Origin: Lacinutrix sp. C3R15
GTDB lineage: Bacteria > Bacteroidota > Bacteroidia > Flavobacteriales > Flavobacteriaceae
DNA length: 64,000 bases
Assembly (NCBI RefSeq): GCF_018860825.1
Contig: NZ_JAHKPZ010000031.1
Span: 86,218 to 150,217, forward strand
Direction of reading: 5' to 3'
Shown: positions 17,511-26,941 of the stretch, piece after piece
How positions within the stretch are numbered: the stretch's first letter is position 1
Layout of the letters: every line of letters begins with the position of its first letter
Notes under the pieces: model-generated
The model's input: the letters and a program-made list of their open reading frames with translations, nothing else
Databases searched by the model: none
Told to the model about the DNA's origin: nothing
Made by a program: the position numbers and the translations under genes

Positions 17511-18734
17511 ATGACTAACGAGATTTTTTTATTAAACATTTCTGGACCAGATAAACCAGGATTAACTTCAAGTCTAACAGGTGTTTTAACAGATTATGGC
17601 GCTAAAATTCTTGATATAGGTCAAGCAAATATACACGATACACTTTCATTAGGTTTTTTGTTTGAAATAGGATCTAAAAAAAAATCTGCAGCAGTATTAA
17701 AAGACCTGCTTTTTAAAGCCTATGAGCTTGGTGTGAAAGCTAAATTTACGCCAATATCTTTAGAAGATTATGAAAACTGGGTAAATTTACAAGGTAAAGA
17801 CAGGTATATCATTACTATTTTAGGCGAAAAACTCTCTGCAGAACAGATATCTAAAGTAACTAAAGTACTTTCAGAAAAAAACCTAAATATTGATGCTATA
17901 AAAAGACTTACAGGTCGTATTTCTTTAGTAAAAGAAGACGAATATCCTAGAGCATCTATTCAATTATCTATAAGAGGGAAAATTGATAATAAAACAGAAC
18001 TAACAGAAAAATTCATGCAAATATCGCATGATTTAGATGTAGATATTTCTTTTCAAGAAGATAATATTTATAGACGTAACAGACGTTTGGTGTGTTTTGA
18101 TATGGATTCTACATTAATACAAACCGAAGTTATTGATGAGCTTGCAGAACTTGCAGGAGTAGGTGAGCAGGTAAAAGCCATAACAGAATCTGCTATGCAA
18201 GGTGAGATAGATTTTAATGAAAGCTTTAAAAAACGCATGAAGCTTTTAGAAGGTTTAAGCGAAGAAGTTTTACAAGAAGTTGCAGTTAATTTACCAATAA
18301 CAAAAGGAGCAAAAAGGCTTATTGATACCTTAAAAAAATACGGATTTAAAACAGCTATTCTCTCTGGTGGTTTTACTTATTTTGGTCATTATTTACAAAA
18401 AGAATTAGGCATAGATTATGTGTATGCCAATCAATTAGAAATAAAAGATGGTGTTTTAACAGGAGGATATCTTGGTGAAATTGTTGATGGAAACAAAAAA
18501 GCAGAATACCTAAAAGAAATTGCAAAAACAGAAGGTATTGATATTAGACAAACCATTGCTGTTGGTGATGGTGCAAATGATTTACCAATGCTTAGTTTGG
18601 CTGGCTTAGGTATTGCTTTTCATGCAAAGCCAACCGTAAAAGATAATGCGCAAAGCTCTATATCTAGTATAGGGTTAGATGGTGTTTTATATCTTTTAGG
18701 ATATCACGACAGGCATATTGATTTAATAGATTAA
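17511..18734 (+). CDS. serB: Phosphoserine phosphatase
   Basis: A 407-residue enzyme for the last step of serine biosynthesis, removing phosphate from O-phosphoserine. The N-terminal 180 residues carry two ACT-like regulatory segments (LLNISGPDKPGLTSSLTGVL and RYIITILGEKLS). The HAD phosphatase domain follows, with the nucleophile Asp197 and Asp199 in FDMDSTLIQTEV, motif II in ILSGGFTYF, and the metal-binding GDGANDLPML near residue 351. Length and order match long SerB proteins with an N-terminal ACT extension. It starts 22 bp after the preceding gene. Confidence 0.95.
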   Translation: MTNEIFLLNISGPDKPGLTSSLTGVLTDYGAKILDIGQANIHDTLSLGFLFEIGSKKKSAAVLKDLLFKAYELGVKAKFTPISLEDYENWVNLQGKDRYIITILGEKLSAEQISKVTKVLSEKNLNIDAIKRLTGRISLVKEDEYPRASIQLSIRGKIDNKTELTEKFMQISHDLDVDISFQEDNIYRRNRRLVCFDMDSTLIQTEVIDELAELAGVGEQVKAITESAMQGEIDFNESFKKRMKLLEGLSEEVLQEVAVNLPITKGAKRLIDTLKKYGFKTAILSGGFTYFGHYLQKELGIDYVYANQLEIKDGVLTGGYLGEIVDGNKKAEYLKEIAKTEGIDIRQTIAVGDGANDLPMLSLAGLGIAFHAKPTVKDNAQSSISSIGLDGVLYLLGYHDRHIDLID

Positions 18735-18817
18735 AGCCATTTTTTTATTGAGTATGTAACTATTGTTACCAAATATGTATTTACTTTTTTCGTCCTTTAC
18801 ATATTAAATTTACTTAC

Positions 18818-19249
18818 ATGAAAAAGATAATTGCTTTGGCTTTTATACTGTTCTTCTCAGTATCAAGCTTTGCTCAAGAATGGATTACAAATTTTGATGA
18901 TGCCAAGGAGTTAGCTACTCAATCTAATAAAAAAATAATTTTAGTGTTTCAAGGTTCAGATTGGTGTGCGCCTTGTATAAAGTTAGATAAAGAAATTTGG
19001 AGTACCGAAGAATTTCAAAAGCTAGCAGCCAACCATTTTATAATGCTACAGGCAGATTTTCCAAAAAGAAAAGGAAACAAATTATCTCCAGAACTACAAG
19101 AACATAATAATGCCTTAGCAGAAAAATATAACCCAAATGGTTATTTTCCGTTTGTTGTTGTTTTAAATCATAAAGGAGAAGTTATAGGAAATTTAGGTTA
19201 CGAAAAAACTACTCCAAAAAAATACTTTAACAAATTAAATAGTTTTTGA
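18818..19249 (+). CDS. Secreted thioredoxin-fold protein
   Basis: A 143-residue protein with a signal peptide (residues 1-19, ending SSFAQ). The active site Trp49-Cys50-Ala-Pro-Cys53 (SDWCAPCIKLD) and the cis-proline region GYFPFVVVL are the thioredoxin hallmarks. It should act as a periplasmic disulfide reductase or isomerase. Its stop overlaps the TTG start of the ApbE gene by four bases, so the two are translationally coupled; it probably keeps a cysteine-containing partner of this operon reduced. The cysteine-rich C-terminus of the DUF4266 lipoprotein is a candidate. Confidence 0.92.
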   Translation: MKKIIALAFILFFSVSSFAQEWITNFDDAKELATQSNKKIILVFQGSDWCAPCIKLDKEIWSTEEFQKLAANHFIMLQADFPKRKGNKLSPELQEHNNALAEKYNPNGYFPFVVVLNHKGEVIGNLGYEKTTPKKYFNKLNSF

Positions 19250-20235
19250 AAAAAACACTTTTCATATTAGCTTTTTTAGCATGTTTCAAAGGTTTTTCAC
19301 AAGAGGTTTTTAATAAAACCATAAAACTTATGGGAAGTCGTTTTGATATTTCTGTGGTGGCTACTTCTAAAACAGAAGGAGATGCTTTTATAGCCATAGC
19401 AATACAAGAAATTACAAGAATAGAAAAATTAATATCCTCTTGGGATGCAAATTCACAAACCTCTTTAATAAATAATCAAGCAGGTATTAAACCAGTTAAA
19501 GTAGATCTTGAATTGTTTCAACTCATAGAGCGTGCTTTGAAAATTTCAAAATTAACAAATGGAGCTTTTGATATTAGTTATGCCTCTATGGATGAAATTT
19601 GGAAATTTGATGGCTCTATGACAGCTATGCCTTCTTCTGAAGCAATAAAAAAATCTGTTGAAAAAGTAAACTACCAAAACGTTATTCTAAATAAAAAGGA
19701 ACAAACAGTTTATTTAAAACAAAAAGGAATGAAAATAGGTTTTGGAGCTATTGGTAAAGGTTACGCAGCAGATAAAGCAAAGCGCTTATTAAAAAGTAAA
19801 GGTGTAAAAGCAGGAATTATTAATGCTTCTGGCGATTTAAATGCTTGGGGAAAACAACCAAACCATGCAGATTGGATGGTTGCTATTGTAAACCCACTAA
19901 ATAAAGATAAAGTTTTTTCTTGGCTTCCTGTGCATAATAGTGCTGTGGTTACTTCTGGTAACTACGAAAAATATGTGCGTTTAAATGGTGAATTGTATTC
20001 ACATATTATTGACCCAAGAACTGGTTACCCAAGCAAAGGTATTTTAAGTGTGTCTGTTTTTACTAGCTCTGCAGAATTAGCAGACGCATTAGCAACTTCG
20101 GTTTTTGTAATGGGAAAAGATGTAGGATTAGATTTTATTAACCAGCTGAAAGATGTAGAGTGTATTATAGTGGATGGTAATAATCAAATTATTACATCAA
20201 ATAATATTGAACTTAAACAAAATAAAAATGATTAA
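19246..20235 (+). CDS. apbE: FAD:protein FMN transferase
   Basis: A 329-residue protein starting at a TTG that overlaps the previous stop, with a signal peptide (MKKTLFILAFLACFKGFSQ). ApbE covalently attaches FMN from FAD to a threonine in target proteins outside the cytoplasm. Seen in the sequence: LMGSRFDISV, the SWDANSQTSLINNQ region, GFGAIGKGYAADKAKRLL, INASGDLNAWG and the metal-binding YSHIIDPRTGYP. No protein with an FMN-attachment motif is evident nearby, so its target is either elsewhere or an unrecognised partner. The gene overlaps the next start by 8 bases. Confidence 0.95.
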   Translation: MKKTLFILAFLACFKGFSQEVFNKTIKLMGSRFDISVVATSKTEGDAFIAIAIQEITRIEKLISSWDANSQTSLINNQAGIKPVKVDLELFQLIERALKISKLTNGAFDISYASMDEIWKFDGSMTAMPSSEAIKKSVEKVNYQNVILNKKEQTVYLKQKGMKIGFGAIGKGYAADKAKRLLKSKGVKAGIINASGDLNAWGKQPNHADWMVAIVNPLNKDKVFSWLPVHNSAVVTSGNYEKYVRLNGELYSHIIDPRTGYPSKGILSVSVFTSSAELADALATSVFVMGKDVGLDFINQLKDVECIIVDGNNQIITSNNIELKQNKND

Positions 20236-20440
20236 AAAAGGATTATTAACAGTATTGGTAGTTGCAACATGTAGTTCATGTGTTGCAGTAAAAGAATATG
20301 AAAAAGTGTATATAAATGATCCTGATATGAATTTATCGCAAAAAAAAGTAGATCGTTTTGAAACTAATTTTCAAGTATATCGTGAAGCTGCTTCTGGGGC
20401 AAATGGAGGAAAATCTGGAGGTGGTTGTGGTTGTAATTAA
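20228..20440 (+). CDS. DUF4266 lipoprotein
   Basis: A 70-residue protein starting at the ATG at 20228, within the end of apbE. It has a lipoprotein signal (VLVVATCSSCVAVKEYEK). The conserved YEKVYINDPDMNLS core near residues 24-37 is the DUF4266 pattern. The tail ends in GGKSGGGCGCN, a glycine/cysteine-rich motif seen in the family. I infer an outer-membrane or periplasmic lipoprotein acting with ApbE and DUF3570; biochemical function is unknown. Confidence 0.85.
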   Translation: MIKKGLLTVLVVATCSSCVAVKEYEKVYINDPDMNLSQKKVDRFETNFQVYREAASGANGGKSGGGCGCN

Positions 20441-20524
20441 ATGAGGCCTTATTTTTTTAACTTATAAAATTTACAGGCTGAGTTTACTTCTTTTCAGAAC
20501 AATATTGTATCTAAAAAATTAAAA

Positions 20525-21901
20525 ATGAAAAATATTCTAATAATAGTGTTTCTATTTGTTATTAGTAATACTATAGCGCAACAAGATAGTACAACAGTCT
20601 ATAAAAAACGGGTTTTAGAAACTGCAGAAGTAGATTTCTTAACCAGTTACTATACGCAAGATGGAGACAACGCTGCAGTTACAGGAGGAATTGGTACCGA
20701 AAAATTAACAGATTTTACGCCAACTATTATTGTTAGTTTGCCCTTAAACGCAGATGATGTATTAACGGTTGATGCAGGAATCTCTACCTATAGTTCTGCT
20801 TCTTCAAGTAATTTAAATCCTTTTGATGGTTCTAAAGGAGCTAGCCCTTGGGTGGCTTCATCTGGTGCATCACAACAAGACACATGGGGAAATGTAAATG
20901 TTGGTTACGCACACAGTTCTGAGGATAGAAATGAAATTTGGAATGCTAATGTTTCTTTTGCTACAGAATATGATTATACCTCTGTTGGTTTTGGAGGAGG
21001 GTTTGCAAAACTTTTTAACCAAAAAAACACAGAAATAGGAGTAAAAGCTAATGTGTATTTAGATGCTTGGAGTCCAAAATACCCAACAGAATTAGATGCT
21101 TATGTGCAAACTAACGGAAACTTAAATCAAGGTTTTTTTCAAGATATAGAAATATTAGATCAAAATGGAAATGTGAGTACAGATTGGAGCCCTGTTACAG
21201 GTTTTGGATTAATTAAGGATAAATCTAGAAATTCATACTCGCTTTCTTTTATTTTTTCGCAAATATTAAGTAAAAAAGCGCAAATGTCTTTGTTTTTTGA
21301 TTTGGTAAAACAAGAAGGTTGGTTAGCAAACCCTATGCAGCGTGTGTATTTTGCAGATGTTGATAATTATTATGTTGGTAATGCAGATAATATTTCTAGT
21401 TATACATCTTCTAGTAATAGAGAGGTGTTTCAGTTAGCAGATGATATAGAAAGATTGCCAGATAGTAGGTTTAAAATTCCGTTAGGCTTACGTTTTAACT
21501 ATTACTTAAATGAAACGGTTTCTTTAAGAACTTATTATCGTTACTACTATGATGATTGGGGAATTAACTCACATACCCTTAATCTAGAAGTGCCTATTAA
21601 AATCACTTCAAAATTTACATTATATCCTTCGTACAGATTTTATAACCAAACAGAGGCTGATTATTTTGCTCCATATGAAGAAAACTTGTCTACTAGTGAA
21701 TTTTATACTTCTGATTATGATTTGTCTAAATTTTCAGCAAATCAATACGGTTTCGGTGTATCATACACAGATATTTTTACAAAATTTAATATCTGGAAAT
21801 TAGGATTAAAGAATGTAGATTTTAAATACAATAATTATAAACGTAACACAGGTTTGTCTGCAAACATTTTTGCAATAGCCTTTAAGTTTGTAATGTATTA
21901 G
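20525..21901 (+). CDS. DUF3570 outer-membrane beta-barrel protein
   Basis: A 458-residue protein with a signal peptide (MKNILIIVFLFVISNTIAQ). The rest alternates short hydrophobic strands with polar loops (EVDFLTSYYTQDGDNAAVTG, VSLRTYYRYYYDDWGI, LYPSYRFYNQTEAD) and ends with a terminal aromatic-rich strand, IFAIAFKFVMY. This is the DUF3570 family. It is the last gene of the thioredoxin-ApbE-DUF4266-DUF3570 set, which I recall recurring together in Bacteroidota and Proteobacteria, often linked to extracytoplasmic flavin electron transfer. It may be the outer-membrane port of that system. Confidence 0.88.
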   Translation: MKNILIIVFLFVISNTIAQQDSTTVYKKRVLETAEVDFLTSYYTQDGDNAAVTGGIGTEKLTDFTPTIIVSLPLNADDVLTVDAGISTYSSASSSNLNPFDGSKGASPWVASSGASQQDTWGNVNVGYAHSSEDRNEIWNANVSFATEYDYTSVGFGGGFAKLFNQKNTEIGVKANVYLDAWSPKYPTELDAYVQTNGNLNQGFFQDIEILDQNGNVSTDWSPVTGFGLIKDKSRNSYSLSFIFSQILSKKAQMSLFFDLVKQEGWLANPMQRVYFADVDNYYVGNADNISSYTSSSNREVFQLADDIERLPDSRFKIPLGLRFNYYLNETVSLRTYYRYYYDDWGINSHTLNLEVPIKITSKFTLYPSYRFYNQTEADYFAPYEENLSTSEFYTSDYDLSKFSANQYGFGVSYTDIFTKFNIWKLGLKNVDFKYNNYKRNTGLSANIFAIAFKFVMY

Positions 21902-22132
21902 TGCTTGTATAAGAGCGCTTGTTTTTTTATGTTCGGTTAGTAGGTGTGTTTTAATAATTGATTTTTAATTAATTGCTATCTGTTTTTTTACACTTCATTT
22001 TTACAGCAAACACCTAAAGTTATTAATAAACTCGTTAATAATTCTTCTAAAATCTATCATAAAGTCTGTAAAACTTCGTTTTAAAAATGTTATTTTGGCA
22101 TAGTTTTTATGCTATACTTTTAAAGCAATTTT

Positions 22133-25090
22133 ATGCGTCACTATTTCATATTATTTTTCATATTATTTTTCTCTAATTTTAATCATGCACAAGAAGTTAA
22201 TCCGCTTATAAAAGGCGATGGTGTTGCTCAAAAAAAATGGGTTGATAGCTTGTATAGCAGTTTAACACTTCAAGAAAAAATAGGCCAGCTTTTTATGGTT
22301 CAAGTTTTTTCTAATCAAGATGTAGCTAATAAAGCCAAGGTAGTAAACCTTATTAAAAGGCAAAAAATTGGTGGTGTAATCTATTCTAATGGAGGTCCTG
22401 TAAGACAAGCAAAATTAAATAATGAATTGCAAGCAGCCTCAAAAGTACCTCTATTGGTTGGCATGGATGCAGAATGGGGTTTAAGTATGCGTTTAGATTC
22501 TACTTATGCTTTTCCTTGGAACATGACACTTGGTGCTATTAAAGATAATAATTTGGTAGAACAGGCAGGAAAACATATTGGAGAACACTGTAAGCGTTTA
22601 GGTGTGCATTTTAATTTTGCTCCTGTTGTAGATATAAATACCAATCCTAAAAACCCAATTATTGGTAATCGTTCTTTTGGGGAAGATAGAGATAATGTTA
22701 CTGAAAAAGCATTGGCTTTTATGAAAGGTATGCAAAGTGCTGGCGTTTTGGCAAATGCAAAACATTTTCCAGGACATGGTGATACAGAAAGCGATTCGCA
22801 TAAAACCTTACCAACCGTTGATTTTAATGAAAAACGAATAGATTCTATAGAGTTATATCCTTATAGAAAATTAATACAAGAAGGCTTGTCAAGCGTAATG
22901 GTTGCGCATTTAAATGTGCCTAGTTTAGAATCTCGAGAAGGGTTTCCTTCCTCTTTATCAAAACATATAGTTACAAATATTTTAAAAGAACGTTTAGGTT
23001 TTAAAGGTTTAATCTTTACAGATGCTTTAACTATGAAAGGTGCGGCAGATTATATTGAAAAGTCTTTAGATGATACTACTGCAAACACAATAATTACTGG
23101 CGGAGAAATAGATTTAATGGCATTTTTAGCAGGAAACGATGTGATGCTAATGTCTGAAAATCCAGAGAAAGGAATCGCTAAATTTATGGATGCATTTAGT
23201 AAGGGAGTAATTACAGAAGAACGTTTAGCTCATTCGGTTAAAAAAATACTACAAGCAAAATATAAAGTAGGTTTAAATAATTACTCTCCTATAGGTACTA
23301 CTAATTTAATTACTGATTTAAACCGATTAAAAGATGATATTTTATATGAAGAGCTTTTAGAAAATGCAATTACTGTAGCAGAAAATAAAGCAGGTGTATT
23401 ACCATTACAAAACTTAGAAACTAAAAGTATTGCATATGTAAAGTTTGGTGATGCAGATGGTACTACTTTCTATAATGCCTTAAAAAAATACACACGTGTT
23501 CATGAAATTAAAGCAGATAACCTAGATGGTATTTTAGAAAAATTAAAACCTTATAATACGGTTATTGTAGGCTTGCACAGATCTAATGACAACCCATGGA
23601 AAAGCTATAAGTTTACAGAAGAAGAACTTACTTGGTTATATGAAATTGCAAAAAATAATACGGTTATACTAGATATATTTGTTAAGCCATATGCGCTTTT
23701 AGATTTAGACCCTATTAACAATATTAAAAGCGTTGTAGTTAGCTATCAAAACAGTGACATTGCCCAACAAAAATCTGCTCAGATTATTTTTGGAGCATTA
23801 CCAGCAAAAGGAAGATTACCTGTTTCTTCTGGTGTAGATTTTAGTGTTGGTCAAGGAGATTTATATAATGATATTAATCGTTTGTCTTATACTGTTCCAG
23901 AACGTGTTGGTATGAGTTCTAATAAATTAAAAAAGGTAGATTCTATAGCAAATTATGCTGTAAATGGTAAAATGACGCCAGGAATTCAATTACTTATTGC
24001 CCGAAAAGGAAAAGTAATTTACAATAAAAACTTTGGGACTCATACTTATGATAAAGGTGCAGAAAAAGTAAAGTTTAATGACATTTATGATGTGGCTTCC
24101 TTAACTAAAATATTAGCTACATTACCATTGTTAATGGAGTTAGAAGAGCAAGGTATTGTTTCTTTAGATAGCAAATTATCAGAAATGCTGCCAGAGTATA
24201 AAGACTCAAATAAAAAAGATATTACAATTAAGAGCATGCTTTCACATTATGCTAGATTAAAACCTTGGATTCCTTTTTATTATGCCACCTTAGATTCTGT
24301 AACAAAACGTCCAGATTCTAAATATTACAGGAAAAGTTTCGACCCAGAATTTAGTATAAAAATTGCAGATGAATTGTATATGCGTAAAGACTATAAAGAT
24401 TCCATTCAAAAAATAATTAAGGATACAGACCTACTAAGTAGACAGCGTTATCGCTATAGTGATTTACCTTATTACATTTTAAAGAAATTTATTGAGAAAC
24501 ATTACGACAAAGATTTAGATGAGCTTGTTAAAGATCGTTTTTATGAGTCCTTAGGTGCTAATTATACCATGTACAATCCTAATAATAAGGTGAGTAATAA
24601 AAACATTGTTCCTACAGAAGAAGATGATTATTATAGATTTCAAAAAATTCAAGGGTATGTGCATGATATGGGAGCAGCAATGCAAGGCGGAGTAGGTGGT
24701 CACGCAGGTATTTTTAGCAACGCTAATGATGTAGCTAAAATTATGCAAATGTATTTGCAAAAAGGGTTTTATGGCGGAAAACGTTATTTGCTACCAGAAA
24801 CTATTGATAAGTTTAATACTTGTTATTATTGTGATGATAATAACAGAAGAGGAATTGGTTTTGATAAACCGCAATTAGGAGAAGCAGGACCAACATGTGG
24901 TTGTATATCTATGACTAGTTTTGGGCATTCTGGTTTTACAGGAACCTATGCTTGGGCAGATCCTGAAGAAGAAATTGTATATATCTTTTTAGCAAACAGA
25001 ACTTACCCTGTAGCAGGAAAAAACTTGTTACTAAAAGAAGATATTAGAACCAATATTCAAGCTGCAATTTATGAAGCTATAATTGATTAA
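22133..25090 (+). CDS. GH3 beta-N-acetylglucosaminidase fused to a beta-lactamase-fold hydrolase
   Basis: A 985-residue secreted fusion. Residues 20-390 are a glycoside hydrolase 3 domain with the NagZ signature around His211 (KHFPGHGDTESDSH), which removes GlcNAc from peptidoglycan fragments; GLIFTDALTMKGA carries the Asp nucleophile. Residues 395-580 form the GH3 C-terminal domain. Residues 600-985 are a class C beta-lactamase or D-alanyl peptidase fold with Ser656-x-x-Lys659 (ASLTK), a tyrosine motif at RYSDLPYYIL and GHSGFTGTY as the third motif. The joined activities suggest one envelope enzyme recycling or trimming muropeptides. Fusions of this order are known in Bacteroidota. Confidence 0.93.
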   Translation: MRHYFILFFILFFSNFNHAQEVNPLIKGDGVAQKKWVDSLYSSLTLQEKIGQLFMVQVFSNQDVANKAKVVNLIKRQKIGGVIYSNGGPVRQAKLNNELQAASKVPLLVGMDAEWGLSMRLDSTYAFPWNMTLGAIKDNNLVEQAGKHIGEHCKRLGVHFNFAPVVDINTNPKNPIIGNRSFGEDRDNVTEKALAFMKGMQSAGVLANAKHFPGHGDTESDSHKTLPTVDFNEKRIDSIELYPYRKLIQEGLSSVMVAHLNVPSLESREGFPSSLSKHIVTNILKERLGFKGLIFTDALTMKGAADYIEKSLDDTTANTIITGGEIDLMAFLAGNDVMLMSENPEKGIAKFMDAFSKGVITEERLAHSVKKILQAKYKVGLNNYSPIGTTNLITDLNRLKDDILYEELLENAITVAENKAGVLPLQNLETKSIAYVKFGDADGTTFYNALKKYTRVHEIKADNLDGILEKLKPYNTVIVGLHRSNDNPWKSYKFTEEELTWLYEIAKNNTVILDIFVKPYALLDLDPINNIKSVVVSYQNSDIAQQKSAQIIFGALPAKGRLPVSSGVDFSVGQGDLYNDINRLSYTVPERVGMSSNKLKKVDSIANYAVNGKMTPGIQLLIARKGKVIYNKNFGTHTYDKGAEKVKFNDIYDVASLTKILATLPLLMELEEQGIVSLDSKLSEMLPEYKDSNKKDITIKSMLSHYARLKPWIPFYYATLDSVTKRPDSKYYRKSFDPEFSIKIADELYMRKDYKDSIQKIIKDTDLLSRQRYRYSDLPYYILKKFIEKHYDKDLDELVKDRFYESLGANYTMYNPNNKVSNKNIVPTEEDDYYRFQKIQGYVHDMGAAMQGGVGGHAGIFSNANDVAKIMQMYLQKGFYGGKRYLLPETIDKFNTCYYCDDNNRRGIGFDKPQLGEAGPTCGCISMTSFGHSGFTGTYAWADPEEEIVYIFLANRTYPVAGKNLLLKEDIRTNIQAAIYEAIID

Positions 25091-25122
25091 TTAAAAATTA
25101 TTAAAATAATACATACCAATTA

Positions 25123-26262
25123 ATGAAAATAGGAATTGTTTGTTACCCAACATTTGGAGGTAGTGGAGTAGTAGCCACAGAATTAGGTATAGAATTATCG
25201 AAACGTGGTCATGAAATTCATTTTATTACCTACAACCAACCAGTACGTTTAGAGTTGTTGAGTAACAATGTACATTATCATGAAGTAAATGTACCAGAGT
25301 ATCCTTTGTTTCATTACCAACCTTATGAGTTAGCATTGTCTAGTAAATTGGTAGATATGGTAAAGCTTCATAAAATTGAAGTGTTACATGTGCATTATGC
25401 TATTCCGCATGCTTATGCAGCGTATATGGCGCAAAAAATGTTGCAAGAAGAAAATATTTATGTACCTATAGTTACTACACTTCACGGTACAGATATTACT
25501 CTTGTAGGTTCGCATCCTTTTTACAAAACAGCAGTAACTTTTAGTATTAATAAATCAGACGCTGTAACTGCAGTTTCTCAGAGTTTAAAAGAAGATACTT
25601 TACGTTTGTTTGATATTAAAAACGAAATTGATGTAGTTACTAATTTTATTGATATTGGTAAATATAATCATGGTTTTACAGATTGTCAACGAGGTATGAT
25701 GGCAAAAGATGAAGAAAAAATAATTACACATATTAGTAATTTTAGACCAGTAAAACGAATTGAAGATATTGTAAAAGTATTTTATAACATACAAAAAGAA
25801 ATGCCTGCAAAATTAATGATGGTTGGTGAAGGTCCTGAAAAGGAAAAAGCAGAACTATTATGCGAAAAATTAGGTATTAATGAAAAAGTAATCTTTTTTG
25901 GGCAAAGTAATGAAATAGATAAAATTTTGTGTTTCAGTGATTTGTTTTTACTGCCTAGTGAAACCGAAAGTTTTGGTCTTGCAGCTTTAGAGGCAATGGT
26001 TTCTGGAGTTCCAGTTATATCCAGTAACACAGGAGGAATACCAGAAGTAAATAAACAAGGTGTTACAGGTTTTTTAAGCGATGTTGGTGATATAGAAGAA
26101 ATGTCTAAAAATGCCATTTACGTTTTAAGTGATATAGAAAGATTAAATACTTTTAAAGCAAATGCCAGAAAAGAATCAGAAAAATTTGATATACATAATA
26201 TTGTACCACAATACGAAGCTATTTACCAAAGAACTTTAAGTAGGTGTCTTATTAAAGATTAA
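25123..26262 (+). CDS. bshA: N-acetyl-alpha-D-glucosaminyl L-malate synthase
   Basis: A 379-residue GT4 enzyme for the first step of bacillithiol synthesis, joining UDP-GlcNAc and L-malate. The N-terminus MKIGIVCYPTFGGSGVVATE and EIHFITYNQPVRL are BshA hallmarks, as are the HGTDITLVG segment and the C-terminal LLPSETESFGLAALEAMV carrying the E-x7-E donor-binding motif. It starts 32 bp after the GH3 fusion gene. Its presence says that the main low-molecular-weight thiol is probably bacillithiol, which makes the GshB-like gene at 33.5 kb notable. A terminator follows. Confidence 0.95.
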   Translation: MKIGIVCYPTFGGSGVVATELGIELSKRGHEIHFITYNQPVRLELLSNNVHYHEVNVPEYPLFHYQPYELALSSKLVDMVKLHKIEVLHVHYAIPHAYAAYMAQKMLQEENIYVPIVTTLHGTDITLVGSHPFYKTAVTFSINKSDAVTAVSQSLKEDTLRLFDIKNEIDVVTNFIDIGKYNHGFTDCQRGMMAKDEEKIITHISNFRPVKRIEDIVKVFYNIQKEMPAKLMMVGEGPEKEKAELLCEKLGINEKVIFFGQSNEIDKILCFSDLFLLPSETESFGLAALEAMVSGVPVISSNTGGIPEVNKQGVTGFLSDVGDIEEMSKNAIYVLSDIERLNTFKANARKESEKFDIHNIVPQYEAIYQRTLSRCLIKD

Positions 26263-26287
26263 GTTTCTTACGATTATATATACGCAT

Positions 26288-26325
26288 AAAAAAAAGCCAC
26301 TTCTATTTGAAATGGCTTTTTTTTT
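26288..26325. terminator. Bidirectional intrinsic terminator after bshA
   Basis: AAAAAGCCACTTC and GAAATGGCTTTTT form a stem with one mismatch around a 5-base loop, with A- and T-runs outside. It lies between convergent bshA and the outer-membrane protein gene. Confidence 0.85.
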
Positions 26326-26338
26326 ATGTTAAAGGTGG

Positions 26339-26839
26339 TTAAAAAGTGTATCTGGCACCAACACCAACATCTAAATCTAAATCATTGTTGTCATACAAAT
26401 CATCACCTAAACCAAATTCTGGTCTAATATCTAAAGATAAAAGCAAAGGAAAATCAAACTTATATTCTACACCAACATCTCCAGAAAGGTATACAAAAGA
26501 ATCTCTATTGTAATTTCCATTGTTATTTTTAAATCGATAAGCACCAAAACCAATTCCTGGTCCTGCATACCAATTAAAATTACCTTCTATTTTCCAAATC
26601 CATTGAAAAATCCCTGTAAGTTTAACTCCATCATAGTTTTTTCCATCACTCCACCCAAAGTCTACTTCAACTCTATTTTTATCTAAAACAGCACGTTGGT
26701 ATGATATTTCTGCTCCAAAACCACGACTATCTCCTAAACGTAATCCTATAGCATTTTCTGCAATTTCCTGTGCAGTTGTTGTTAAAGCAAATCCGAATAA
26801 AGCAAATCCAATTAAAAATTTTGTTTTCATAAGTTTCAT
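26339..26839 (-). CDS. Small outer-membrane beta-barrel protein
   Basis: A 166-residue protein with a signal peptide (MKTKFLIGFALFGFALTTTAQ). It is followed by alternating strands such as AIGLRLGDSRGFGAEISYQRAV, WYAGPGIGFGAYRF, GDVGVEYKFDFPL and a closing strand VGVGARYTF. The terminal F at the last residue is the typical BAM-targeting end. It belongs to the OmpA-like or OmpW-like 8-strand barrel group; no substrate can be inferred. The start could be the ATG at 26839 or the one at 26830. Confidence 0.85.
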   Translation of the reverse strand: MKLMKTKFLIGFALFGFALTTTAQEIAENAIGLRLGDSRGFGAEISYQRAVLDKNRVEVDFGWSDGKNYDGVKLTGIFQWIWKIEGNFNWYAGPGIGFGAYRFKNNNGNYNRDSFVYLSGDVGVEYKFDFPLLLSLDIRPEFGLGDDLYDNNDLDLDVGVGARYTF

Positions 26840-26941
26840 TTTTTTTATTAAAATAATAACGTTTTAATTTAATAATTATTGGTAAACTAACCGTAAATTT
26901 AAGGCTTATTTAACTACCATTTCATTATTTAATATACTACA

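Noticed and set aside
21902..21932. Possible terminator after the DUF3570 gene (GTGCTTG...GCGCTTGTTTTTTT)
   Set aside because: The arms do not pair beyond four bases; the T-run alone is not enough.
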